This document shows, one piece after another, positions 1-10,775 of a stretch of DNA of 62,357 bases. The first letter of the stretch is position 1; every line of letters starts with the position of its first letter. The notes beneath the pieces are model-generated. The model did no database searches and was not told where the DNA came from. It worked only from the letters and a program-made list of their open reading frames with translations. This DNA is from an uncultured Bacteroidales bacterium. GTDB taxonomy: Bacteria; Bacteroidota; Bacteroidia; Bacteroidales; UBA932. A program made the translations under genes and the position numbers. The stretch covers positions 1 through 62,357 of the forward strand of contig CANBDZ010000002.1 in the NCBI GenBank assembly GCA_947367375.1. The letters are read 5' to 3'.

Positions 1-63
1 GCATCATACGGCATACGAGATGTCTTAGGGTCTCGTGGGCTCGGAGATGTGTATAAGAGACAG
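1..63 (+). other. Illumina Nextera i7 adapter (P7 tail, 8-nt index GTCTTAGG, Tn5 read-2/mosaic end); library contamination
   Basis: gcatacgagat + gtcttagg + gtctcgtgggctcggagatgtgtataagagacag; the last part is the Nextera read-2 adapter ending in the Tn5 19-bp mosaic end. Confidence 0.97.
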
Positions 64-2023
64 CATTATAGGATATAATGATTTCCTGAAACTGGACCAG
101 ACAGACAGGCTGATTCATCTTTCAGGAGTCGACCATGAGATCATGAATGACAATTATCCTCAGATGTTCCTTATGGACGGAGTCGCCTATATGGGCAACT
201 CAGAGCCGGCAGTTCCTGGACATGTTGTGGTGAATGATCCTTCCAATACTGATGATGTTGTGCTTAAGGTCGTTCTGAGACGTGCGGCTGCCAAGATTAT
301 GATTACTATCATCCCAGGTAGTAAAGTCACTCTCACCCAACAGCTTATGGCCAAGTCACACGGTTACCTCATCCGAAATATGCCTAACCGTACGACTCTT
401 GTGGCAGAAGGTGGCTACCCTGTGAATGAAGGTGGTGCCAGACCATATTGGGCTTCTACGACCATATCTCAGAGTCCATATTTCCAGTTGACTGAAGACG
501 GTGTCAAACTGACAGCATACTGCTATTCTCATCAATGGGATAAGGAGTACGTGTTCGAGCAGGGTACATCCGTAGTTATGATGTTGCCGATGATATATAG
601 GGAAACTCCTGGCTCTGAGCCAGTTGAATTCATCAATAACTATTATCAGCTGTCAGTGACCAAGAATCAGCAGATAAAGAGAAATACGGTCTATGACCTC
701 AGGATCACTCTCAATGCACCTGGTGCCGAGGACATTACAACACCGGAGAAGGTTGAGAATATCGAATATTTCACAGCGCCATGGGAAGTGGTGGATCTTC
801 ATGTTTCAGGAGAGAATGTTGTCAAGTACCTCAAGGTCAACAAGGAGAAGATATATATGTACAACATCAGTGATGACGAGACTTCGCTTTACTTCTCATC
901 ATCGTCGCCGATTACTGTGCAGCTTGTTCCCGGAAGTGCATATTACTACAATAAGTTCAACCAGAAGATTACTTTGGGAGACAATGAAGTGGACATTAGC
1001 GCGTCTACGGAGAATGGTGCCGTTTCAGGTAATATTTCTGTACACAGCGACATTCCGGACAACTATACTATCCGTTACTTCCAGCTTAAAGTCACAAATC
1101 AGGACGGAATGACTGAAATTGTTGATGTGGAGCAATATCCGTTGATATATATCACCAATAACCTGCCTTGGTATTCGTATAGGGATGATTATTATTATCG
1201 TACTGATGGAGGGCACGGATGGGACGGATATACAACTACAGGTCTTACATCAGGTGATTTGCCGACTACATACCGTTATGCTGGTGACCATATTGTCAGT
1301 GTTCACACCATCAAATCAGTTGATGTTACGAATAAAACTGTCAAGTACACCTACACAAGCCAATCATCCAATCATGATAGTAAAACAGGTTGGACTGCCT
1401 CTAAATATAGAGGTGATAAGGTGAATAATAGTGAGAATTACAAGATAATGTATTACTCATTCAATTACAGAAGAGGATGGAGCATGGTTACTAACGTAGA
1501 ATGTGAGCAACATAATGTCCGCAACTACCATGTGCGTATGATGGCCTCCTCTAAAGATTACACCGTAGGACGCCCAGCTCTTGATCAATATGGATATACA
1601 GCGGCTGATGAAGATAATGCAAAACTCGTCTCTCCGTCCTTTGTGATCGCATCACGACTCGGAGCAGTGCTTTCAACATACAGTGGTTTGTCAAATATGA
1701 CAAACGACAAGAAGCTTGTAGCTTTTGCAGACCACTGCAAGAATTATGTAGAGGTGGACGATGTGAATGATGACAAGAAGGATCCTGTAGAAGTGTATGA
1801 TAACTGGAGATTGCCGACCGAGGCTGAATTGAAGATCATTATGGACATTCAGGGAGGTTCAGGTGACAATGCAGTGGCAATTGACTTCCTCCTTAACGGA
1901 GGCTATTATATGAGTGCAAGCGGTCCTGTCTATAACCACAAGAACAATGATGGTACTGTTGAACTTGCCGACCCTAAGCAGGCGACAGGAGTTGCCATCC
2001 GTTGTGTGAGGGATGCTTTTTAA
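64..2023 (+). CDS. DUF4906/fimbrillin-like cell-surface protein, 5'-truncated by adapter
   Basis: ORF 35..2023, open across the adapter junction; internal RAAAKI motif and C-terminal WRLPTEAEL...GVAIRCVRD, typical of Bacteroidales surface proteins. Confidence 0.7.
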
Positions 2024-2026
2024 ACG

Positions 2027-5000
2027 ATGATTCAGATGAAGAGATTGATCTACATATTTAATGTCATAATGGCGCTTTTTACGGTGTCGTGCGTGCGTGA
2101 GGATTTTACGCAGCCGATTCCGGAGAATGTGCCTGAAGGATATCAGAAAATAGAATTTGCCGCAAACATCACTGACTTGACATCGGTGATTACGCGTGCG
2201 GTTGACCCGGACGGACTCGATGTGAACAACATGACCTTGTTCTGCTTCAATGAGTTCGGACTCTTCATCAGTACAGAGACAGCTCAGCTTAAAACTCATA
2301 ATCCTGAGCAGGGAGGCATTTCTGACAGCGGTACCTATGAGGCTACAATCCCAAGCCACACACGCATCATTCACTTCCTTGCAAACCACAGTGAAGGTCT
2401 TTATGATGAGACTAACTTCCCGGGACAGACAGAAAGTATGGTCATCGCCAACATGGAAGGCGGATCAGGAATGCTTGTATATTGGTCTCGCTTTGAGATG
2501 GATGCGACAAGCGGCAAGAACATGCACACTCAATTGTCGGAATTGACCTATACTATAGCTGGAACCACCTACAAAGGAATCAAGCTCATCCGTAATCAGG
2601 CGAAGGTGACTATAGATGACTGGGGACAGGACCCATCTACAGATCCTAAGTTTGTAGTGACCGGATTCCGTACAGTAAACATTCCCGCTTTCGGTACAGT
2701 TGCTCCACACCATCCTCAGCAGCATTTCCACATCGTTGACAATTGGGAGAGCACTGAGGACTTCATTACCCTACCCGACAACCAGTCACTGTTGTCAGAC
2801 ATCGTAGACATCAACACTAAGTCTGAAGATTATATATTTGAAACAGAAAATGCTGGTGACAGGCAGGTAAGTGTCATCATAAAAGGCCATGCCTGGGGAA
2901 AAACGGCGGCAGATGACAAGTATTACCGTATTGTGATGCAGAAAGAGGACGGTTCTAACTTTATGATCCGTCGAAATCACCACTACAACATTCAGATTAC
3001 AGGTATGCTCACTTACCCGAGTGACACCTTTGAGGAGGCTCTGAATGCCCCTGCTTCAAACAATGCCTGGATTTCTATTGACGAGTGGGTAAACGAGATT
3101 ACTGACGGAGTCAGAACACTTTGGGTCGAAAAGACTTCATATGTACTTGCGAGTGACCAGTATGCCGGAACCGACTTTGTGATTCCTTACAAGTATACAG
3201 AAAATGGCAACGGCGTGTCCACTGCCCCGGAAATCACATGGGTAGACAATAACGTGGCTTACAATGCCGTAGGCAATCAGTATAACACCTCCACAGGAGA
3301 AGGCACAATCACACTTCGTTTATATCCTATGTATGAAGGAAACGAACAACAGGCCGGTTCATTCATCATCAAGCACGGAAAACTTCAGCGTAAGGTGAGT
3401 GTCTATGTCATCAGGACTCAGTACTTCACTCCGTCTTGGATCTCTTCTCAGGTGTATGGTGTGGCAGATGAGCATGTGACAATGATGTTTACCATTCCGG
3501 AGACCTGCCCTGACGCCCTTTTCCCTTTCACTGTGCTGATTTCTGCTAACCATCTCGACGTTCGTTCCGAATCTGGTCAGCAGCTTCCTGTGTACATCAA
3601 GGGAGAAGAAGGCTATTTCGGTCAGGAATGGGAAGGCATAAATTATAAATATGCCTACACAATCACAGAGCCAGGCAAGCACCGTCTTCACATGCGTTCT
3701 ATTCTCAAGCACGAAGACAATGACACTGAGGAAGTCCACCTTGAGGCTGATTTCTTTGAGACTATCACCAAGACAGTTGTCTTTAGCGGATATAATAATA
3801 CTCACCGTCGTATCTTCGTAGATGGTCTTCATCTTTATGAGTCTGGCTATGCAGAAGATGAGGAGTTGTACTATATGCTTGTGCCACAGAAGAAGGCTTC
3901 CCCTCTGATTTTTACTCTTCAGCTTCAGGAAAGACAGAGTGACGGGTCGTATATTGCATATAATCATGCGGCAAATCCAGGCTCAGAACAATGGCATAAG
4001 AACGGTCGAGACGAGTTCCTTATCTACACCAAGTCATTCAGCTTCTATGATGAATATTTCGAGCACAATCCGGGACAATATGAAGGCATCAAGGATCAGG
4101 CTTGGGAAGGTGAGGTGACTATGGTAAACAGTGAGTCCTGGAGTACTAACGGACGAGTGATGGCCTTCAGAACGCTTGAATACGAGCCTTACCAGGATCC
4201 TGCAAACAAGTACGGCCTTCAGGCAGATGGAGCTTATAACATCTATATGCTTACCAACAGTTCCTATAACAAGGATATTGTGCGTGTGTCATCAAACAAT
4301 GCATATAGTCCATATGTGTTCACCAAAGACCGAAACGGGAATCCATACAGTGAAAATTATTATGACGGCAACGAGTACCGTTCAGTGATTTTCGATGTAG
4401 CTCACTATCGACCGTTCCGCTTTGCGGCTCAGGTCGAAGTCTATGATAACGTGGATGAAAAAGTTACTGTTCCTGCTGCCGACAAACTTCTCAGCAATGA
4501 GGTGCACGCATCACAGGAGGAGAATGTAGATGAGGTGCATCTTAGTTATAAACCTGGTCAGAAAGTAGACATCTTACTTGATATAACAAGCTTCAAGGGC
4601 TCTGACGGACGTTCAGTTCATCCTTTCGGAGAAGTTTTCGGTGAAGAATTCGAGGTATATATTGATGCTCCTATGCTCGAAATCGACGAGGAGCGTCTGC
4701 CGGAGAGCTGGAAGACTGCAAATAAATTGAGAATGGATCCTTCCGTACCTGGCAGGTTCATATATACGGTCAGCAAGAAGCGTTCAGATGAGAAGGAATT
4801 CGGTTTTGCTAAAGCCCACAACAAAGACGAAGCAACTTATCGTTACGATGATTATGGTGGTGTCGTGCCAAATGTGACTATAGATCAGACCGGAGAACGC
4901 AAGCGATTGCCTTTTAAAAAGACTTCCATCACCTCAAAAGGCGACATCAGCATCACCTCAAACAAGGAGAAGGTAGTGTTCTGGGACAAGACCTTTGAGG

Positions 5001-5341
5001 TCAAGACCGAACATATGCTGGGTCAAATCTATTATAAGAAAGATAACGAAGAGTTCCCTGTGCCTCATGACGCTTTCGTGGCTTTTGTACGTCTTAGAAC
5101 AGGTGCACGTATCGGTGTAGTCACACTCACAGATAACGGACAGTTTGAACTCAACCTTCGTGACGAGTACCGTTTTGATTGGAATAATGACCCGATAGAT
5201 TTTTACTATAAGGACAAGACTGACGGAAAGGTATACAACCTTAACTACATAGAGGGAGGCGAAAAGAAAACCGTCGATCTGGACAAGCTGTACACTCTAT
5301 TGGAAGGCAACACACGGATAGTCCTTACAGAACAGCAGTAG
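2027..5341 (+). CDS. large fimbrillin/DUF4906-like lipoprotein
   Basis: Lipobox MALFTVSCVRED, then TRAVDPDG...; 3 bp downstream of the preceding related gene. Confidence 0.7.
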   Translation: MIQMKRLIYIFNVIMALFTVSCVREDFTQPIPENVPEGYQKIEFAANITDLTSVITRAVDPDGLDVNNMTLFCFNEFGLFISTETAQLKTHNPEQGGISDSGTYEATIPSHTRIIHFLANHSEGLYDETNFPGQTESMVIANMEGGSGMLVYWSRFEMDATSGKNMHTQLSELTYTIAGTTYKGIKLIRNQAKVTIDDWGQDPSTDPKFVVTGFRTVNIPAFGTVAPHHPQQHFHIVDNWESTEDFITLPDNQSLLSDIVDINTKSEDYIFETENAGDRQVSVIIKGHAWGKTAADDKYYRIVMQKEDGSNFMIRRNHHYNIQITGMLTYPSDTFEEALNAPASNNAWISIDEWVNEITDGVRTLWVEKTSYVLASDQYAGTDFVIPYKYTENGNGVSTAPEITWVDNNVAYNAVGNQYNTSTGEGTITLRLYPMYEGNEQQAGSFIIKHGKLQRKVSVYVIRTQYFTPSWISSQVYGVADEHVTMMFTIPETCPDALFPFTVLISANHLDVRSESGQQLPVYIKGEEGYFGQEWEGINYKYAYTITEPGKHRLHMRSILKHEDNDTEEVHLEADFFETITKTVVFSGYNNTHRRIFVDGLHLYESGYAEDEELYYMLVPQKKASPLIFTLQLQERQSDGSYIAYNHAANPGSEQWHKNGRDEFLIYTKSFSFYDEYFEHNPGQYEGIKDQAWEGEVTMVNSESWSTNGRVMAFRTLEYEPYQDPANKYGLQADGAYNIYMLTNSSYNKDIVRVSSNNAYSPYVFTKDRNGNPYSENYYDGNEYRSVIFDVAHYRPFRFAAQVEVYDNVDEKVTVPAADKLLSNEVHASQEENVDEVHLSYKPGQKVDILLDITSFKGSDGRSVHPFGEVFGEEFEVYIDAPMLEIDEERLPESWKTANKLRMDPSVPGRFIYTVSKKRSDEKEFGFAKAHNKDEATYRYDDYGGVVPNVTIDQTGERKRLPFKKTSITSKGDISITSNKEKVVFWDKTFEVKTEHMLGQIYYKKDNEEFPVPHDAFVAFVRLRTGARIGVVTLTDNGQFELNLRDEYRFDWNNDPIDFYYKDKTDGKVYNLNYIEGGEKKTVDLDKLYTLLEGNTRIVLTEQQ

Positions 5342-5359
5342 AGGATAATCCCCTACTGC
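5335..5359. terminator. bidirectional hairpin between convergent genes
   Basis: GCAGTAGAGG-ATAAT-CCCCTACTGC (9/10 paired), T-rich tract follows on + strand; arms contain both stop codons. Confidence 0.6.
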
Positions 5360-5763
5360 AGTTTCTTTTCAAGTGTAAGGACGTTCTTGCCGTCGATACG
5401 TTCGTATTTTACCTCATTCATGATCTGACGGATGAGGAAGATGCCAAGACCTCCGATTTCACGTTCGTCGGCTGAGAGGGTAATATCTGCCTCTGGAGCC
5501 ATTGTCGGGTCGAATTCTTTACCTGTGTCTGTAAGGACCAGGATGATTGTACCATCCTGAAGCTTAGCCGAAAGGTAGATCCACTGATGATCCTCTTTCG
5601 GGTAAGCGTAGTTGATTACATTTACAACTGCCTCTTCAAGGACAAGGTTGAGATTGAAGACCACATCCGGTGTAAGGCCGAATTCCTCTCCTATTTCTTC
5701 AATGAAACCATTGAGTCTGCTGATTTCAGAAATTTCGTTTGCAAGTACTATAGACTTTTCCAT
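5353..5763 (-). CDS. RsbW-like serine kinase/anti-sigma ATP-binding protein (HATPase_c_2)
   Basis: N-box LVLEEAVVNVINYAY, G1 TDTGKEFDP, G2 GGLGIFLI. Confidence 0.85.
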   Translation of the reverse strand: MEKSIVLANEISEISRLNGFIEEIGEEFGLTPDVVFNLNLVLEEAVVNVINYAYPKEDHQWIYLSAKLQDGTIILVLTDTGKEFDPTMAPEADITLSADEREIGGLGIFLIRQIMNEVKYERIDGKNVLTLEKKLQ

Positions 5764-5767
5764 ATCA

Positions 5768-7690
5768 CTAACAGTATTTAATACACATTACTGTAATGTC
5801 ATCACTTTGATCTGCTCCGTCTGCATGACGCTCGACCTCTGCAAATGTCTCATCAATTATCACTCTCGGAGTGTCGGAAGAGTGCTTCTTCAACAGCGAA
5901 ATGAGTCTTTCGTCACTGAACTGTTCCTTCTCAATGTTTTCCGCTTCATTCACTCCGTCTGTAAACAGATATATCATCATATCCTTCTCGATTCTTGTCT
6001 CCTGACCCTCGTAAAGGAAGCCTGAGAACAATCCGAGAGGAAGATTCGGTGTCACGCTCATTGCAGAAACTTTGCCATCCTTTTCGATGATATATGGTGC
6101 GTTATGTCCTGCGTTGCAGTACAAAAGGCTGCCTATCTTCAGGTCAAGTATGCCGAGGAAGGCTGTACAGAACATATTCGAGTCGTTGCCGTCTGCAAGC
6201 GAGTTGTTCAATGAGGTGATGATTTCCTCAGGCCTGTCAAGGTACGATGCTACAGATCTGAAGAGACGGCAAGTAACTGCCATAACCAATGATGCCGGAA
6301 TACCCTTGCCTGAAACGTCACCGATAATGAAATACAGCTTGTCGTTCTCGATAAAGAAGTCGTACAAGTCTCCTCCGACCTCTTTTGCAGGAACAAGTTT
6401 AGCTACAAGAGAGACATCATCTCTGTCTGGAAAGGCTGGGAATGACTTAGGGATCATACCCATCTGGATGCCGCGGGCAATTCTCAATTCACTTTCAATC
6501 CTTTCCTTGTTCGCTGTGGTTGACTTGAGCTCATCAATATATTTGACAAGAGATGTCTGAAGGTATTCGAATGAATCATGAAGTTCCTTAAGCTCGTCTT
6601 CAGACTGGATTTCAGGCAGCTGTGCATTGAAATCACCTTTTGCAATCTGCTTGGCAACTCCTGAGAAGTCCTCCACAGGAGCGACGATCTTTCTGATACC
6701 ATAATAGCTTAGGAAGATCATCAGCATGAGCGCAATCACACCAAGAATGATGAGCATACCTCTGAGTCTCTTCACACCCAGATAGAGTTCAGTTCTCGGG
6801 CACACTACAGCAACAGACCAACATGTTGTCTCCACAGGTGAATAGAACACGAAATATTTGCCGTCCGCCATGTCACGAAGCACTTCACCAGGCTTGCAAT
6901 GCACCATGTCATACTGCATCTTCTTCAACGACTCGTCATCGTCTCCATATGTAGATGAATATATGGTTTCATTGAGGATGAGGTCGTGATTCGGATGCAC
7001 GATGTATGACGCGTTCCTGCTGACCATCAGGTTGAAGGAGTTATCGAATGCGTGGATACCCTCTACCAGTTCAGTAAGCCATTCCAATGATAAGTCGGCT
7101 GTAATTACTGCATACAGGTTGCCGAATTCGTCATACAAAGGCTTCGAATAGGTGGTCATCATCATCTCACCGCCACCGTCATCATAATACGGCTCGCTCC
7201 AATATGACTCGTTCAGAAGCTTTGGGATCTGATACCAGTCCATATAATGGTAGTCGTAGGTCTCATTTCCAAGCTGCTTTGAGCATATCTTTCCGTTTTC
7301 GTCTCTATATGAATATGGAGAGAAATAATGTCCTTCTGAAGCGTAGTAGTCAGGCTCGAAAGCTACTGCAGAACCACAGATGAACCTGTTGTTCTGGAGA
7401 AGTCTCTCTGTAATGGCATACATGAAATCAGGTGAGCTGAGTCTGTATGGCACGAGCCACGCTGTGTTTTCTACAGCGGTCTCAACTGCTTTCAGGACAG
7501 CATCAATCTGATGAACGGTGTTTGAAAGTTCACTGTGAGCGTGCTTTGTAGCCTCCTGCCTTACCTTATTGGCCGCCATCCTGACAAAGAGGGTGAAGGT
7601 CAAAGTAAAGATGATTGCAGAGACGATGAGAACCCTCAGCGTAAGACGTCCTGAAATGGAGTTCTTATGTGTTATCTTGTTGATCTTCAT
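5768..7690 (-). CDS. membrane PP2C/SpoIIE-type phosphatase with Cache-like sensor and HAMP (RsbU-like)
   Basis: N-terminal TM, periplasmic sensor, second TM, HAMP, ELRIARGIQMGMIPKSFP linker, VGGDLYDFF...GDVSGKGIPASLVMA. Confidence 0.88.
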   Translation of the reverse strand: MKINKITHKNSISGRLTLRVLIVSAIIFTLTFTLFVRMAANKVRQEATKHAHSELSNTVHQIDAVLKAVETAVENTAWLVPYRLSSPDFMYAITERLLQNNRFICGSAVAFEPDYYASEGHYFSPYSYRDENGKICSKQLGNETYDYHYMDWYQIPKLLNESYWSEPYYDDGGGEMMMTTYSKPLYDEFGNLYAVITADLSLEWLTELVEGIHAFDNSFNLMVSRNASYIVHPNHDLILNETIYSSTYGDDDESLKKMQYDMVHCKPGEVLRDMADGKYFVFYSPVETTCWSVAVVCPRTELYLGVKRLRGMLIILGVIALMLMIFLSYYGIRKIVAPVEDFSGVAKQIAKGDFNAQLPEIQSEDELKELHDSFEYLQTSLVKYIDELKSTTANKERIESELRIARGIQMGMIPKSFPAFPDRDDVSLVAKLVPAKEVGGDLYDFFIENDKLYFIIGDVSGKGIPASLVMAVTCRLFRSVASYLDRPEEIITSLNNSLADGNDSNMFCTAFLGILDLKIGSLLYCNAGHNAPYIIEKDGKVSAMSVTPNLPLGLFSGFLYEGQETRIEKDMMIYLFTDGVNEAENIEKEQFSDERLISLLKKHSSDTPRVIIDETFAEVERHADGADQSDDITVMCIKYC

Positions 7691-8631
7691 CGCTCCCCTC
7701 CTATAAATCTTTCATATACAGCCTCTCTTGATATATATCCATATTTCTTGAGAGCCTCGTTCAACTGATTGAATGCGTCTTCGTCCAATTTATATGACGG
7801 TTTGCCGCCTTTCACATCTTCCTGAGCCTCGAGAATGGCGTCAAGCATCCATTTCTGGTTATATCTGTTGGTCGGCACATTTGCCTCCTTGACATATTTC
7901 ATGACAATCTCGAGAGCCTGTTCGCGGTTGTTTCTTACCCACTCCCAGCCTTTGCGTGATGCCTCAGCGAACTTACGGCAGTTCTCTGGGTTCTTCTTAT
8001 AATAGTCCTCGCTTACATAAAGACCGTCCTCCGGGAAGTCATAGCCATGCTCTGAGAAATGAAGGACGCTGCCTGGAGTGATTCCCGCCATTGAGAACAA
8101 TATGAGCTCGTTGTAGCTTTTGGCCAATGTCGCGTCGATTGCTCCTGCTATATACAGGTTGAGCGAGTTGAGCAGCTTGACCCATTCGATGTCCAAGTGC
8201 TGCTCCTCGTCTATCATATGAGGGATTTCGCTGAAACCGACTTTCCAAGTGCCGATTCGGCATCCTGCAAGGTCAGCAAGCTTGGTTACGTTTTCTGCAC
8301 GTGAAACAAGCACCAATGTCGAATGCTGTGTTGTCTGCAGAAGGTTGACAAGCTTGATCTTGTCATCAGATGTCATCATAGCCTGGATGAGCTCGCTGGT
8401 AATGATGTCTGATGTGCCGTCCTTGAGCATGTTCATCGAACTGTAGGATGTGGTAGGATGCTCGATCTTCACATCAAGTCCCTCTTCAGCATAGTAGCCG
8501 TTCTCCAGTGCGGCATAATAGCCAGCAAACTGGCTTTGCGGGGTCCACTGTGGGGTAAATGTAATCTGCTGTCCGAAACACTGGAACAGTGGTGCGGACA
8601 GGCAGAATATTAAAAACAGATATTTCTTCAT
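7687..8631 (-). CDS. ABC transporter substrate-binding protein, NMT1/THI5-like
   Basis: Signal peptide; FTPQWTPQSQFAGYYAALENGYYAEEGLDVKI; 4-nt overlap with the downstream phosphatase gene. Confidence 0.85.
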   Translation of the reverse strand: MKKYLFLIFCLSAPLFQCFGQQITFTPQWTPQSQFAGYYAALENGYYAEEGLDVKIEHPTTSYSSMNMLKDGTSDIITSELIQAMMTSDDKIKLVNLLQTTQHSTLVLVSRAENVTKLADLAGCRIGTWKVGFSEIPHMIDEEQHLDIEWVKLLNSLNLYIAGAIDATLAKSYNELILFSMAGITPGSVLHFSEHGYDFPEDGLYVSEDYYKKNPENCRKFAEASRKGWEWVRNNREQALEIVMKYVKEANVPTNRYNQKWMLDAILEAQEDVKGGKPSYKLDEDAFNQLNEALKKYGYISREAVYERFIGGER

Positions 8632-8651
8632 TATCTATGTATGGTCGTAAG

Positions 8652-9533
8652 TTATTTAGAGGCGCGCTCTTCAAGGTACTTCTCTCTCAAGGTCTCCATC
8701 ATCTCCGGAGTGACTCCAAGACGCTCTGTGAGATAATTGCGGAACGAACCATAAGTAGCGTCCACCTTATCCAAAGTCTTTTCGAAGAGCACAGGGTTCG
8801 CACTGATAAGAGTGCTGAGTACATTACGCTGAGTCTCATTCTGGACAGGAATGTGCTGGATGAATGGATCAAAGTAGACCTTTGAGAGCTTGTAATCCTC
8901 CATGATAAGTTCTCTGTCAGCTCCAAGAGCAGCCAATATCATGGCTGAAGCAGAACCTGCTCTATCCTTACCCTGTGTGCAATGCCAGATCACAGCGCCA
9001 TTTTCAGGATCGAGAGTAACCAGGTCAGCAAACAGCCTTCTGTAAGCATCATTGGAAACTTCGTCAAAGAAAATCTGGTCATACATATTCTCGCACATAT
9101 CCTGGATGGCAGGATTATCAGCGTTTTCCACGAGCATCATCAGCATGTCCTTTCCTTCTGATTTTGCAGATGAAGCGTTCTCGGTGCCGGCAAAAGAAAT
9201 GGCAAGAGAAAGGTGGGATGCATCTCCTGGGATTACATCAGGAGCGCTCATAGCCTCTTTCTGACCGCGGAAGTCATAGATACGCTGAACATTGTACTTG
9301 TCAGCCAAAACTACTGAATCTTCTCCAGAGAGCGTAGCAAGGCTTGCAGTACGGAGCAGCAGATTCTGCTTGATCTGCTTGTTGCCGATAACATATCCTC
9401 CAAGCTGTCTTGCGTTATGTATGCTGGTAAGACCTAACTGCTGGTTCTGGTAATCCAGAGTTACGCTGCTTTTCTCATTTCCACATGAAGAGAATAAGAT
9501 CATCATAGATGCGAATAATAGGATGCGGTTCAT
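8652..9533 (-). CDS. tyrosine-protein phosphatase (Y_phosphatase3-like), lipoprotein signal
   Basis: HCTQGKDRAGSAS matches HCxxGxxRxG; MMILFSSCGNE lipobox; LGLTSIHNARQLGGY N-terminus. Confidence 0.85.
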   Translation of the reverse strand: MNRILLFASMMILFSSCGNEKSSVTLDYQNQQLGLTSIHNARQLGGYVIGNKQIKQNLLLRTASLATLSGEDSVVLADKYNVQRIYDFRGQKEAMSAPDVIPGDASHLSLAISFAGTENASSAKSEGKDMLMMLVENADNPAIQDMCENMYDQIFFDEVSNDAYRRLFADLVTLDPENGAVIWHCTQGKDRAGSASAMILAALGADRELIMEDYKLSKVYFDPFIQHIPVQNETQRNVLSTLISANPVLFEKTLDKVDATYGSFRNYLTERLGVTPEMMETLREKYLEERASK

Positions 9534-9544
9534 AATTATATCTG

Positions 9545-10738
9545 TTAGAGGCTGTTAACCAAGTACTTGACTCCGCCAATGATCTTCTGGATGTTAGGGA
9601 AGAACACCTGACGGGCCATTTCTATGATTGCAGGACGGTATTCCGCTGTGTTCTTGCTTGTGAAGCCGATTGCAAAGACAGCTCTGATCAAGCGGAGCGC
9701 ATCGAGCATTCCCGCATATTTCTGAATCAACTCAGGATCCTCTGTCTTGAAATACTTTCTGATGAAGCAGTCCTTGAGTTTGAGAACTGTCGCGTTGTCC
9801 ATGCCGCAGATGCCGAGAGCCATCTCGTCAGTCCTCATTCCGTTAAGTACGACAGCGATAGAGATAAGGTCGTAGATCGGGTGACCAACTGACATACCCT
9901 CCATGTCGATCCAAAGCATCTCATCGTTCTGGATCATGATATTCTTAGGGTGAGCATCACCGTGTACGAGTACATCTCCTTCCGGAAGAGCCTCAAGAAT
10001 CATCTCGAGCATCTTTCCTTCCTCTTCAGTAAGGTACTTGGAAGCGTTCTCAACCTGAGTTCTGTAATTGTCCTTCATGCTTCCGAACACAGGGTTGTCT
10101 GTGCGGATTGAATGTAGCTTGTTGATCTGCTCGATGTATCCGTCAGTCAACTCCTCCATAAGCTCAGGATTGCTCTGGATTGTCTCACCAAGGCTCTTGC
10201 TCTTGATTGTCTCATAAACGACTCCACGTCTGCCTTCACCGCAGTCTACAAGGTCGAATGAAATGGCTGTAGGAACACCAAGAAGGAAGGCCTCCTTTGC
10301 CTTGGAAAGCTCAAGGTCGAGAGTCGCGTAAGTTGAAGGATTGTAGTTCACCTTCACGATTTCGTCCTCGCTCACGCGATAAACGGCTCCGTTTCCACCG
10401 AAACCGATCTTCTCACATTTCTCGAGATCGATCTTGCGGAGAGCCTTTCTGATCTTCATGATGCGTGAGAATCCTGTCATCTCAAACACATTATATACTG
10501 AGTCTGAAACGTTCTCAAGGCTGAAATCCTTCTCTGTCTTTACCATCTTCAGAATGGTACGCAGACCGCTTGAAGCAACATACTGAAGTTTTTCGGCGTC
10601 AAACACCATACTGCTGTGAGGATTAGTCTTGCAGATCTCTGCCAGCTCCGCTTCAAACTTTGCTGAAGCCTCTGTGTCAAGCCTTCCGTCAAGTGCGACG
10701 GTAAGAACGCCGTCATTTAAGTTGTAAGTAAAATTCAT
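9545..10738 (-). CDS. STAS domain fused to APH/choline-kinase-like phosphotransferase
   Basis: Residues ~1-100 STAS (LQYVASSGLRTIL); remainder kinase-like (IGFGGNGAVYRVSEDEIVKV, VLVHGDAHPKNIM, WIDMEG). Confidence 0.85.
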   Translation of the reverse strand: MNFTYNLNDGVLTVALDGRLDTEASAKFEAELAEICKTNPHSSMVFDAEKLQYVASSGLRTILKMVKTEKDFSLENVSDSVYNVFEMTGFSRIMKIRKALRKIDLEKCEKIGFGGNGAVYRVSEDEIVKVNYNPSTYATLDLELSKAKEAFLLGVPTAISFDLVDCGEGRRGVVYETIKSKSLGETIQSNPELMEELTDGYIEQINKLHSIRTDNPVFGSMKDNYRTQVENASKYLTEEEGKMLEMILEALPEGDVLVHGDAHPKNIMIQNDEMLWIDMEGMSVGHPIYDLISIAVVLNGMRTDEMALGICGMDNATVLKLKDCFIRKYFKTEDPELIQKYAGMLDALRLIRAVFAIGFTSKNTAEYRPAIIEMARQVFFPNIQKIIGGVKYLVNSL

Positions 10739-10775
10739 AATCTAACCAATGTCAATACACTACTGCTGTAAATAA

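Noticed and set aside
1859-2389. 176-aa minus-strand ORF over the junction of the two fimbrillin-like genes
   Set aside because: Antisense to both genes, no domain; spurious.
3359-3967. 202-aa minus-strand ORF within the large lipoprotein gene
   Set aside because: Antisense to a lipoprotein CDS with clear signal peptide; no recognisable motif.
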